Source: Bilabrum cf. latius (taxonomy: Eukaryota > Bigyra: Bicosoecida > Bigyra > Bicosoecida). From it: a stretch of 64,000 nt of DNA. The stretch spans positions 992,001 through 1,056,000 of the forward strand of contig OZ237747.1 in assembly GCA_965178125.1 (NCBI GenBank). Direction: 5' to 3'. The position numbers and the translations under genes are program-made. The notes under the pieces are model-generated. The model searched no databases. It saw only the letters and a list, made by a program, of their open reading frames with translations, and was not told the DNA's origin. Of this stretch, positions 21,672 through 32,142 are shown piece by piece (positions within the stretch are counted from its first letter, which is position 1; each line of letters opens with the position of its first letter).

Positions 21672-24600
21672 TCACCCGAGCGGTCCAAGCACGCTGCCGA
21701 ACTCATGCGCAACAGCAATCGAGTCGCCCAAGTTCAGCACCGCGTGCGATGACCCATGAGGCACGATCACCACATCCCCTTCGCGCTGCAGGCAGACACC
21801 AGCCATCGGCGTCCGCAGCGGCCCCGCAGACGACGGCAACGCCTCAGCTGTGGGTCCACCGACGTGCCCGAAAGTGCGCGCCACAGCTACCACGCCTGGG
21901 TGCATCAGCACCTACATGGCCAGCAGGCGGGCCAGCTGCCGTGCATCGCACTTCTGCCCGCTGCTGGTCGAGTCAACCTCGGTTGTGTTCTCGTTCCCTC
22001 CACCAGTGACTCGCATCATTTCTCCGATCTTGCAGCCTGGCGTAGAATCACGAGAGCAGAACCTGCACAGCCGCAGCAGCTGCTTCGGCGACACACGGCC
22101 ATCGCGTTTCGTCCAGTGGTGCAGCCCGGTTCCACATGGCAGCGCGCACGTAAAGAAATCTACCGACGGCATGTTGGAATACAAACCCACGACAGGCGGA
22201 GCCACCCACCACAGCTTCATCCCCCGCAGCAACGCGTTCGCTGCGTGCTTGTGGGTATGAGGCGGTGCACCGCTCCCTGCTGGCCCGACCGCCAGCTACG
22301 GGCGCGTCTGCGCCGTCATCGTGAACCTCGTGCTGCTGTGCGGTGCGCCTGGCTCGCTGGTATTGATACCGTGGCCCTGTACGGTACTTGACGATATCGC
22401 AGTGCTGATGCAGGGCAATGGGTGCGGCACTACTCTCGACAATACCGGGATACTATTTTGCGTGTGCTTCTGGTGCTTATCATCAGCATCATGCAATGTT
22501 CCGTGCGCACGGTGGGTGCGAGTGTGATCAAAGAGGTACATTGGCGGCTATGGCAGCGCACCTGCTGTTTTTGCACCGGTGGTGCTCAAGCAGCTGCTTC
22601 CTGCGCCAGTACCAACACAATGTGCCTGCTGCTGCTGCTCCTGCTGCGAATACTGCTCATGCGACGATGTCTGCTGCTGCATCGGCCCCTGCAGCAGTCT
22701 AGTCCAACTGCCGTCGGCGCTGATATCGCGCACTACGCCCGCATTATCTGGGTACAATAGCCTAGGAGTGTGTTCCATCATGAACTGCCCCATTGTCGTG
22801 GTTGCTGCCGAGCTTCCAGAGGCTTGCCCCGCGGCCGCGACGCTTGGCTGGTCGGCAGCGTATGGGACGGTCCCCACTGCGTAGGACTGGCTGGCGCTAT
22901 CCAAGACCTCTGACATCTTGCCAACATCCAGAACAGTGTGATCGAAGAATAGCGCGCTTCGGTCATTAACCGCTGCGTTGCCAGGCGTAGTCATAGTCAC
23001 ACCAACATGCCCCTCCACGGCTGCTCGACCGGCCACTGCACTTGTTATTCGAGCACCGCCTCGCACGAGCACTGGCATGCCGCGGGCGAGTGATGACACC
23101 ACCGTCCTCGCCACAGATGTTTGTTCTGCAGATCTTGATCGAGAGGACCCGTCAATTGTCACCGCGCTACAAGGGAACGCAGCTTCGAAGGGATCGGCTG
23201 CCATGTCAACATTAGATAATGCAGATCCATTCGGTGAAGCTTTGAAGCCCTCAAGTTCTAGCCGCTGTGCCAATGCAAGCGGCTCTAAAGCAACTCCAAT
23301 TCGCTGCTAAAGTCTGCCGCTGCTGGTGGCAACACCACTTTGTTCGGGAATGGAGTCTTGTAGATCAGCGCTCTGTGAAGGTCGAGGCGCTGGATCGGGA
23401 TCGGACACATCTGCCTGGGATATCCCGGCGAGCTGAAGCAGCTGGCCCGCTAGCACCGAGTCCCCGCTGGCAGCAGCAGCTTCAGCTGGGGTGCGTCCCA
23501 CACAGTCGCGCTCCTAGGCTGCGCGAGCTGCACCCGACTGCGTGCCACCCATCGCAAGCATGGCGACGGCGGCGCGGTTGCCCGACCTCGCGGCCAGATG
23601 CAGCGCATTGCCGCACCACGGCGCGGACACTGCAGTAGAGTTACTCGGATGTATGACGCTCCGGTCCGATGTGAGGTTATCTATCACCGTTGCAGGCCCA
23701 CTGTCGGTGGCACGCGTCGACTGCGCAGTGGCAGCAAGCACTATGCGGACTGCTGCAGCGGTGGCAGCATTCGCCAGCTCTGAGGCAATCTTCCATGGGA
23801 GCATGTTGCCTTGTGGCCCACTTGTACTACGCGGGTCACGATCAGACGCCTTCTTGCTGGCAGCCTTCTCGGAGTTGTGTGCAGGCTGCACCGCCAGTCC
23901 CGGCAACCGCAGAAGCGGCAGTGTCGTATCGTCCGCTTGATTACCGACAGAAAGATCCGCTGTGGCACCGACTGCAGCGGCATGAAATGTCCTAGCAAGC
24001 GCTGACTTGGTTCGAAGGAAAGCATCGCGCCTCTCAGCACGGAGCGTGCTCGCGCTCGCAGCGCCCTGCCCCTGACTCGTTTGAAGATGGCCGGGAAGGC
24101 GGAGGCTGGCGCAGGCACGGCGGATGGATTGGGCTGTAGCTCGGGGCAGGATCTCTGGAAGTGCAGTGCACTGCTACGAGATCCATGCCTGGTTCGAGAG
24201 GGCCTACTCCCTGCTGGGTGAGGGAGACAGGAGCCTCTTGACGATAGATAGCTGAAGCGCAGGTGCCGCTCTCAAGATGGCATGGATCACGCCCCCACCG
24301 CCTGCGAGCTCGCACGCCAGTCCCCTCGCCAAGTTTGGCAGCGTCAGTGGTTGGCCCGGCGCGAAACCTGCTGCGGTCGGGCCCGCGCGCCCCAGCGTGC
24401 TACCATCCCCAGCACCTCTCAGCAGGCAGGGCCAGCAGCCAGACGACATACCAAATTCATCAATGTCCTCATTGGTTCCACCGCTGCTCGTGTCTGCTGT
24501 CGCGATGGAAGGGGATTCTGGCGGACATCCCGCTTGGACTAGCGCCTGCAGCGCGGACGGCTGCATACTTGCTGCAGCCAAAACAATCGCGGCCCATTGA

Positions 24601-24896
24601 ATGCCTATATCTAAGCATTGCCCGGACGCAGACTTCGAGCAGCATAACTACGATATCTGGACCCAATCTATTGCGCGACGCTCGGACGGCTGTTTCACAT
24701 ATCCAGCGATTTGGCTGGCAGCCACCACAGAAGGTGGCAACATGACGCCTCTCTGCATCGCAAGTGTATAAAGTTCGCCAGCGATCCGCACCTCCGGTCT
24801 ACCTGCGCGAATTGCGCGGCCAGTAGCTGGAGCGCATAGCACCAGGGCAATCAACACAATCAGCATCGCTCGAGCCAGTTTGTAGCTGCCCGTCAT
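21672..24896 (-). CDS. Secretory ankyrin-repeat/JmjC-domain protein
   Basis: Single exon of 1074 aa (ATG 24896 to TGA 21672) crossing at least eight TAG codons. It begins with a clear signal peptide (MLIVLIALVLCAPATG within the first 28 residues). Residues of about 85-480 carry ankyrin-like units (for example NALHLAARSGNRAAVAML and GRTPAEAAAASGDS) separated by low-complexity stretches. The C-terminal 200 residues form a JmjC/cupin core: PPHTHKHAANALL with H880 and H882, then GMKLWWVAPP, and LQREGDVVIVPHGSSHAVLN with H1051. JmjC enzymes are Fe(II)/2-oxoglutarate dioxygenases using HxD...H; H-x-H in place of HxD is seen in ER-luminal JMJD8-type members. A luminal JmjC protein is therefore likely, with activity uncertain. 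Divergent from MAPEG across 142 bp. Confidence 0.8.
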
Positions 24897-25038
24897 CTAC
24901 AATTAAAGCCGGACAAGGAGCCAACTCGATTTGTCATGTATTCTGCTTTATTCCGAACTTGCAGGGAGGCGACCAAATTGGGCTCTCGTTTCCGGTCTCG
25001 TTGCCGGCGACGCCAACATGCACAGTCACAACGTAAAT
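24897..25038. promoter_or_regulatory. Divergent promoter region, JmjC / MAPEG
   Basis: 142 bp separate the two divergent start codons, so both promoters must lie here or overlap the genes. No clear TATA box is visible. Confidence 0.4.
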
Positions 25039-25692
25039 ATGGAGTTGGACACGAGCACCACTTTATCAATAGTCTCAGTTTTTCTGTGTCATATCTGGTG
25101 GTGGGTAGCGCTCTCTGCCATGAGAATAGCTTAGTTCGGTGTCGATTCGTAGCCCGAGCGTGAGGCACCAGCAGTCCGTATAGCAATCAGGGCATGCCCG
25201 CAATAGCAAAAAATGATTTATCACAAACTAGCCAGCGAATAGCGTGGATTACGTGTTCGGAAGCCATGTTGACCGACTGGGTGACGTGTCGCTGCTTCCT
25301 GATGATGCCCTCACGTTATTCCCGCAGATGCCAACGCCAACCCTGGGACTGCGCTGAGCACAGGCTAGCCAAGTTCGGTGAAGTACGATAACTCAAATCC
25401 GACTGAAAGCAAGAAAGCTCTGACCGGTTGGGGGAAAAGGGCTTTGAACACTATGAACAACCATGCCGAACAATTTGGATTCTTCGCAGCCGCAGTGGCT
25501 CTCTCCATTGCGACAAGGGGGCCTAACAATGGTTCCTGGATTGTATCTGGTATTGGGCTAGGGTATGCCTCGTGCAGGCTTGCGCATCTGCTTTGCTACA
25601 TCTACGACTTGGCTTCGCTCAGGTCGATTGTTTTCTTCATCGGCGCCCTGGCTGTTATAGCAATGTACATTGTTGTGCTGATTGGAGAGTGA
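25039..25692 (+). CDS. MAPEG-family membrane protein
   Basis: Two exons, 25039-25138 and 25364-25692, give 142 aa (429 nt). The donor is G|GTGTCG and the acceptor CACAG|GC; the intron is 225 nt. Two TAG codons are read as Gln (25132-25134, and one directly after the splice acceptor). Four hydrophobic segments fit the MAPEG fold: IVSVFLCHIWWWVALSAMRI, FFAAAVALSIAT, ASCRLAHLLCYI and IVFFIGALAVIAMYIVVLIG. The family hallmark, a basic residue and Asn before an N..E motif at the start of TM2, is present as RALNTMNNHAEQFG. Members are glutathione-dependent or eicosanoid-metabolism enzymes or simply membrane proteins; the reaction cannot be assigned here. The splice model is supported by the exact phase and by restored TM1. 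Confidence 0.8.
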
Positions 25693-25924
25693 ACTGTTGA
25701 CTGTAGTATAGATCTTAATTGCCGGCACAGCTCCCGCGTGCAGCGCAGCATGACGCAGCTACGCACACACGAATCAAGAACCATGTACCGGCTGCTCACG
25801 CAGCAACGTGAGTTTGCACGCCGCAGCTGCAAGAAAGCACGGGATGAAACATCCAACCAAATTGCATCGCATGCACAGTTGCTGGCACCAGCGTCATGCC
25901 GCTTTCAACGCGCACGCCTCGCGA

Positions 25925-26548
25925 TCAAAACGGGCTGATGCGCCGGAAGATCTTCTGGCCCCTCGCAGCATGGAAGAATGCGGCACCCACGTGGATTGGC
26001 AGGAAGTACTCTAGGCCCTGTCCAACCAGCTTGTGCGCCTTGAACGCGTTTTTGGCGATATCCCCGCGCTTCTGGTCTCCCTTGGCCCCTGGGATAGTCG
26101 TTGTCCAGAATGGCAGGCCCTTGCCGCCAAAGTATCCCATGGCAACACCGGTGGCGGGCATCGCGATCAGCATGCCATACAGAGCAATATGGGACGCATT
26201 CGCTGCCATGTGCTCGATGGCAGATCCGGGCAGGGCCGCCGGGATCTTGGACGCGAGCCGGATGCCAACGCGTGCTGGAACCAGGACTGCCAACGTTGTC
26301 CCCAAAGACTTGTGGATCCACATCATCTGGCCCTTCAACTTCTTATCCTTGCTGTTCATCTGAACTTGCACGGTACCAATGCAGCCCAAAGTTCCAGCAG
26401 CAATGACCCAGTGCATCCACGACAGTGGCTTCGAGTACCTCTCCTCCACAGTGGTTCCCTCTGACATAAACCTCTTCTTTGCACCCGCAGCTGCCCGCTA
26501 GAACGCAGGCACCACTCTTCCTCTCGCTACGGTGACGAGCTTCTGCAT
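25925..26548 (-). CDS. Cytochrome b561 (bacterial type), mitochondrial
   Basis: 207 aa, ATG 26548 to TGA 25925. The start lies upstream of a TAG (residue 17, 26500-26498); reading it as Gln gives a basic amphipathic presequence (MQKLVTVARGRVVPAF) typical of mitochondrial import. The mature part has four hydrophobic helices with the heme-ligand-type histidines of the prokaryotic cytochrome b561 / Ni-hydrogenase b family (PF01292): PLSWMHW, IHKSLGTTLAV, NASHIALYGML and PIHVGAAFFH. Role: inner-membrane di-heme electron carrier, probably quinol-linked or superoxide-oxidising as in bacterial CybB; the substrate is inferred. Convergent with MAPEG (232 bp between stops). Confidence 0.85.
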
Positions 26549-27401
26549 TGTGTCGATAGTAGGATGAAGTTACCTTTGGAACGTTTCAGCCGAATATCTG
26601 TATAAATTTCTGTAGCGTGCTTTTTCCATTGCAGAGCGTGGCCGCGGGCGGGCAACTTGCAAGCGTCAATCCACTGGCTGCAAGAATGCAAAAGGTCTCA
26701 GACGCCACACCTACTGCATACATGCAGATATATTTCACTCCCTGAGGGTTTATTGCTACGCTTGACAGCCTCTCAATGGAGAAGGAATCCCCTGCTGGCC
26801 GGTCACTGCATGATCTTGGGTGGAGGCCCTTACAGGCTCGCGTGGGCCAGTCACTGGCAGGGTTTAGCGAGCAGAAGAGGTGCGGCGTTCTCCCTGCTAA
26901 ACGCCCTCGCTACATTGGACAAAGCGGGCAATCTCCGTGCTGCCACTCCGCTGATTCCCACTGCAAGTATGTATGCTGGGCTGGCAGCGCGATAGTCTAC
27001 TACCTCGCTACTGAAGCAGATCTAGTCGATCCGACCATGACATGAGACTCTGTCTGTACCGGACTTCAGGCTCCCACCCATAGACCATTTTTGGTCTACT
27101 AGTCCGCTTCAACTCCGCCCAAAAAGGGTGAAACTATGCTGGTGCCCTTGCTTGGCTGCCCGGGGGTTGCCCCCATCTCGACCAGTAGTTGCCTAGCTTC
27201 ACCCATGCAAACGGAGGCTGGGCGCACACCGACTGGACACGATCACGCACGATCGGTCATGGAGGCGAGGCGAGGCGCTGCGGCGCCCCATCCATCTGCT
27301 CTGGTTTGGCGCTGTCTGCAAATCGGCAAGGCCATGCCAGGCCCGGCCTAGCCCTCTCGCTGCTGTACTCCAGCGAGTGCACCTGGATCTGTGCGGTCCT
27401 C
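26549..27401. other. Intergenic, no supported gene
   Basis: The 5' flank of the b561 gene (an AT-richer stretch with TATAAATTT near 26602) lies at one end. Frames at 26657-27045 have no recognisable product, even with TAG read as sense. Confidence 0.5.
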
Positions 27402-28285
27402 TCACTTGCCACCTCCCGGCGGAGGCTTTGGTGCGTCAGGTAGTGGGGGCAGCGGCTTTGCCTGCCCCGTCAGGACGTCGAACCTTTGCCCCGAGGAAAC
27501 CGCTTGCAGGTGCTGTGCGCGCATCGCTGCCCTGTACTTGACGCGGTCGTCCTGGTAGCGGAGCTTGTCCCCGCCCTCGCCCGAGCGATACTGCAGAGTG
27601 ACGAAGTCGTAGGGCATGCTTCCGACGTTCTTCGCCGCCTTGCCCCCGTCCTCTCGCATGCGGCGGACCCGCTCCTCTTCCTCCTTCTTGGCCTCGTCCA
27701 TGCGCTTCCAGCGAAGCTCCTCCCTCTGCCGACTCTCCTCCCGTCGCCGCAAAACTGCCGCTGCTTTTCTGGCGGCCTGTTCTTCGCGCTGCAGCTTGGC
27801 TTCGCCAGCAACATCTGTGATGAACCTCTCGCTTTCGGGCATGTATCCCGCAGAATCGGCGCCGGCGGCCGACCCAGCCACATTGCCAGGATCTGCATAC
27901 CGCTCGAAGCCACCCACTCGCTGCAAAATTAAATAGGAAATAGCCGGAATTATGCAGCGAGTTTGAGTTTTCGGGATTTTGTAGCGCAGGGGAGCGAATG
28001 GAATGGAAAGCAGCTCACCGATGCGAGCCTCGCTTTTTCCAGGCTTTCTTTGTCGAGAACAGCTCGTCGCTCCGATCTTTTTCTAGGTTTCAAATTATGA
28101 AACCGGACCCAGTCTCCGCCGTCGCTTCCTGGTGCTCCCCCGTAGCCGCCAGCGGGCAACTCGGCAATCGGAATGGGGCCGACATGAGGTACTCTCCGGT
28201 CCTATCTGCGAGCTTCTGGGGCTGCACCGTAGCCAAATTCTTTATTTCCACTCAATGGGTCATCTCCCCGGCTTCTACCGTACAT
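27402..28285 (-). CDS. Conserved-looking coiled-coil protein, possibly ciliary
   Basis: Two exons, 28285-28019 and 27920-27402, give 261 aa; the intron is 98 nt (GTGAGC...TTTTGCAG) and the phase is exact (LEKARLAS joins RVGGFERYAD). The TAG at codon 28 is read as Gln. Layout: Gly-rich N-terminus, a basic linker (KPRKRSERRAVLD), a long charged coiled coil (about 130-190), then YDFVTLQYRSGEGGDKLRY, DDRVKYRAAMRAQHL and a Pro-rich end. The C-terminal motif with alternating aromatic and basic residues is reminiscent of small flagellar-associated proteins, but I cannot assign a family. An upstream exon is possible because a TTCATTCTGACAG acceptor-like sequence sits just before the ATG. Confidence 0.7.
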
Positions 28286-28426
28286 CAGATCTGTCAGAAT
28301 GAAAAAATGAGCCGTTGCGCCGTTGGCCTCTAATTATGAAGATGACCGCGTGGAATATCCGCGCATGCACAAATGAGGAGCGGCGAGGGGCCTGCCGGCA
28401 AGATATTCAGCATTTCATTACGATTT

Positions 28427-29662
28427 TCAATCAGGGGCAACGATCCACCTCTCGCACGGCAGCCCAAGCCGGTAGCAGACCAGCCGCATGAAGTACGTCC
28501 GGAAAGTGAGGTGGTCGTCGTTCACTCGCGACACGCCCACGCCCCCCTCCACCATCTCTTCGCTCCCCAGCTCCAGCAGGGCACCCCTCCACGCCCTGTT
28601 CAGCTTGCCCCCGGACTCCTTGATGGACAGCAGCGACAGCAGCAGGTCCTCCCCGTGCCCCCACGGCTTCTGGTGCACCAGGGTGTCCTCAAGGGCGAGC
28701 ACGTGGGCAAAGTACTGGTGCGCCCGGCTCCGGTCGAACATCACTAGCCGTGTGACGAGTATTGGGCAGGCGTGCTGGATGTCCTCCTCGCTCCTCTCTG
28801 CGGGCGGCTTGTACCCCGGACCCACGGGCGTGGCAGGCACGGACACGTCGCGGTGTGACGAGTGTGTCGCGCCCGGCGGAGCACTGCGGTGTGACGAGCG
28901 TTCCCTGCTCCAGGACAACTGCTCGGCCACCACTCCCGGGGTCGCCTTCCAGTCGTTCCAGAAGTACCGGTACGAATCGGCGCCCGGTGCCGTTGGTAGA
29001 TCACTGGAACCCACAGGCACGTCTCCAGCGTCTGAAGGAACAGGCCCCCTGCATTGAACCCCGTGCACCCGATCGGGTTCCGCGGCCCACCGGTTGTAAA
29101 GTTCCCTCACGGTCGCTTCGGAAAGGAGCATGTCGTCGTCTTGAGTGAGCACAGCTCTCGTGCGCGCCAGCGTGGCTGCGAAGAAACGGTTATTCCCGAT
29201 GCCGAGGTTCCGGGAGGAGTCTATTATGGTGACACGGTCGTCGCCACCCTACCACGTCGAAGACGTGGCCGACAGATCGTCGCGAGGCGAGTTGTTCATG
29301 ATTATAATGTCCTAAATGAGCTCGCGCGGCATGCTTTGGTACCGAGATAGGATACGGCGCATATGGTGCGGTCTTTTATAGTTGAGTAGTACTACAGTAA
29401 TTCCTTGTTCCCGTACCGCGGCCCCCGGGCCGCCTACTGTTGCCGCAAGGCCTGGTCCATCAATCGCGGCAGCGACCGATTTAGCAGGTGAAGCCGAGCG
29501 CAGGATGTTCCACTCCGCATACTGCAAGAAAATTGGCCCGACAGTTCTCCAGTAAATGGACGTTAAGACTGGTAGCAGCATCACACCGAGCACACAGCAG
29601 CACAAGGCGCCGGCAGCGAATGACGGCAGCTGAGTGCTGGACACCGCCGATCCTCCATGCAT
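28427..29662 (-). CDS. GT64 exostosin-like glycosyltransferase (Golgi type II)
   Basis: 411 aa, ATG 29662 to TGA 28427, with TAGs at codons 117 and 138. The N-terminus has a signal anchor (ALCCCVLGVMLLPVLTSIYW, about residues 18-37). The GT64 domain (EXT C-terminal/EXTL2 type) starts at ITVVLLNYKRP, continues with IIIMNNS and NLGIGNNRF, and has the metal/UDP-binding triad at VLTQDDDML (D175-D177), followed by TVRELYNRW. Later come YRYFWNDW, RLVMFDR and the C-terminal ERWIVAPD. The family transfers GlcNAc or GalNAc from UDP-sugars in heparan-type or glycolipid synthesis in the Golgi lumen; the acceptor here is unknown. Without TAG as sense the nucleotide-binding half would be separated from its DDD motif, so this gene is a strong test of the code change. 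Confidence 0.9.
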
Positions 29663-29797
29663 TTTACTGCCCTACCTCGGCATATATAGCTATTTACGAC
29701 TATCTGCGTTAGCATTGTGCTATTTTCTGTGGCGATACATTCAAAATTGGCTCGAGGAGCTATCGAGCGTCCGAACCCCTGACGAAAATTCCTCAAG

Positions 29798-29935
29798 GTG
29801 GCGCCGCGCAGGCCTCAGGCTTTTACGGAACCTATATACGAACTGACCCCGAAGGACCACAAGTACTCAGGTCAATTTCAGAGGAATGTCAAACCAATCC
29901 TACCTTCCAGCAAAGGAGAACCGCTATACAAGGTA
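29798..29935 (+). CDS. Possible upstream exon of the 29886-30578 gene
   Basis: This frame encodes a protein-like stretch (FTEPIYELTPKDHKYSG) and ends at AAG|GTATTC, a usable donor. I could not find a fully convincing acceptor into the downstream frame (GAAG|CGCACG at 29982 is in phase). Tentative. Confidence 0.25.
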
Positions 29936-30578
29936 TTCAACACAATCCAAGTCCAAGTGGGGCCTCGGAGGCACACTGAAGCGCACGCTTAGCAGGTTTA
30001 CGTCGACATCGGGATATGCCACCTTCCGAAAATGCAATAGCAGCATCAGGGAGTACGCTAGGGAAGAGTTGGGCTTAGCTACTACTTCAACTGCTACTAT
30101 TTCGGAGACTGATGACTACAGAGAAGCAGCGCCAGCTTCAGATTGCCACCGGGTGGAAACTACGACACGTCGAAGCAAAAAGGGGAAGCTGCCATCTCTT
30201 CCCGTGGAAACGCTAGCTATGCGGCTGCAGCGTGAAGAGAAGAAGCCATTTCTACCCAACATTGTATCCCCTGCCGTGAGGAGCTGTACCGCCGTTGTGC
30301 GTTCGGACGATGGTCTGAGCCGACAGAGATTGGAGAGCAAAGCGATTCTGGAGGAATTTCGGCGCGATGTCACCCAAATGGAGCGAGCTGATACGGTATC
30401 TCGGGAGTCTACAAGAGAGATAGAGTCCTTTGCTTCCGATTGCCTGGAGGAATTGAGTGGCGTTTCCGTTGGGTGCGATACGGATCGACCGAGCGTCTCT
30501 TCACCCGCCGGTGTTGCAACGCAGGGACCATGGGTGGGGTTTAGTCGGCGACAGCCGCTTGGTCCTATTCGAATGTAA
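29886..30578 (+). CDS. Unrecognised protein, paralogue of next gene
   Basis: The open frame starts at ATG 29886 (the true 5' end may be spliced) and stops at TAA 30576-30578; 230 aa as listed. It is basic and Ser/Thr-rich, with GKLPSLPVETLAMRLQREE in the middle and then SDDGLSRQRLESKAILEEF-RRD. The next gene has LPSLP and EDGLSR...AVLRSFRRDVLDIER at the same relative places, so the two are diverged tandem duplicates. No known domain. The start is 223 bp from the divergent GT64 start, so a shared promoter region is likely. Confidence 0.6.
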   Translation: MSNQSYLPAKENRYTRYSTQSKSKWGLGGTLKRTLSRFTSTSGYATFRKCNSSIREYAREELGLATTSTATISETDDYREAAPASDCHRVETTTRRSKKGKLPSLPVETLAMRLQREEKKPFLPNIVSPAVRSCTAVVRSDDGLSRQRLESKAILEEFRRDVTQMERADTVSRESTREIESFASDCLEELSGVSVGCDTDRPSVSSPAGVATQGPWVGFSRRQPLGPIRM

Positions 30579-30937
30579 TTAAATTCAGTATACAACTATA
30601 TCAAGCAGTGACTACTGTGCGCAAATCCAGTCTGTGTTCATCGAAATCCACAGTGTTCTGCGTCCACCCGAGTGAGGATTCGGCCCGGCCCGGGGAGGCG
30701 CTGCCGTCGTCGCTGGCGGCGTGACGAGTCGCCCGAGCGATGCGAATGGGTGGATGAGTTGCAGACGCGTTCACCGCACGGCATCGATACCAAACTTCTC
30801 GGCGCCTGTTGCAAGAGCATCAGGCCATCATCTGATATCGTATTTGACAGTGGTAGAGCTGCTCCAGACCGAACTGCTCCATCCTTCGCCGACTTGGCCA
30901 GCCAGAGGCCTCTTCGCGAGGAAGCAAAGCCAGGGAC

Positions 30938-31537
30938 ATGGAAGAAGATGAAAGAGTGGAGCTTACATTGAGCAATAGTTTTGACATCTCTGAAATGGAT
31001 GCCCTCCCGGAGATAGAGCCGGCGGCGGTAGGGTGTGAGGAGGTTGGGGGTGAAGAAGCTCTGCGAAGCGTGCGAGGCAACCAGCTGCCAAGCCTGCCAG
31101 CGACTGCACCATCCACGCGATCGGTGGAAGAGTAGGAGCACCGGGCTCAATCATGGTCTATCCAGCCGGCAGGGCGCAGCCAAACTGCTTTGGTGCGTCT
31201 GGAGGACGGTCTGAGCCGGTGGAAAGGCAACAGTGAGGCGGTTTTGAGGAGCTTCCGGCGGGACGTACTGGACATAGAGAGGAGTTAGGGCAGAGCATTT
31301 CGAAGATTCAGACCAGCTCCTATGGCTGAAACGGCTGGATCGGGCGAAATCTCCGTAGGGGATGGAGGGTACCTCGGGCAAGACGCCAACCAGACCACCG
31401 CAGGCGCTGCGTGCGGCACAACTGCAAGTGCCCACCTATCAGCCGCGGCTGGACAATCCAGCCTCGCATCAGCGGAGGAAAAGCCAGGACAAGCAGAACT
31501 GCGGGCGAATATATCCATCGGTAATACAGAATTATAA
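30938..31537 (+). CDS. Unrecognised protein, paralogue of 29886-30578
   Basis: 199 aa, ATG 30938 to TAA 31535-31537, crossing TAGs at 31133-31135 and about 31286-31288. The N-terminal half is acidic (MEEDERVELTLSN), the shared motif EDGLSR...RSFRRDVLDIER lies in the middle, and the C-terminal third is Ala/Gly/Gln-rich. An in-frame TGA near 30851 fixes the upper limit for the start. It sits tail-to-tail with the TPX2-like gene (140 bp apart). Function unknown; conservation of the FRRD motif between the two copies supports coding. Confidence 0.6.
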
Positions 31538-31677
31538 TGCTTGAAGCTACTCGTGTTTATTTTGCGTTTCAAGGCGCGATTCAAGGTATCACCCACGTGC
31601 GCGCTCACTGCCAGCACTGCCCTGCTCGTGCTCGCTTCGTGGGATCTGTGCGTGAAATCCGGATGGAGAGCCAATAC

Positions 31678-32110
31678 TCACACACCCACGCCAGCTACAG
31701 CAGATTTCCGCGGCCTCAACCGGATTCGCCGCGCCCCGCCCACGGAAGCACCCAACGACTCGGTTGCGGTTGCAGCCAGGCCTGCTGCTGCCCCAGCCGC
31801 CGCAGCTTGGCCGACCTTGCCCGATGGACTTGCTGCAGCCACTGCGTTTTCTTTCACAGCGCTACTGCCAAGTGGCACTCGCTTCGACGGCTGCTGCTGC
31901 AGGTGCTGCGATTGCCCAACCGCCGTCGTCGCGGTGCCCTCCGGCTTGCCCTCGACCTCGGCAGCGGCAGGTGACCCTCCTGCAGCAGCAGCAGCAGCGG
32001 TGGCGGCGGCGCTAGGCACATGCGAGACTCGAGAGGAGGACGATAAGGGGGCCCTGGTTCTCGAGCGGCGGGCAGCAGCAGCAGATGCATGTCGGTGGCG
32101 CTGCCTGCGC

Positions 32111-32142
<32 letters not shown>

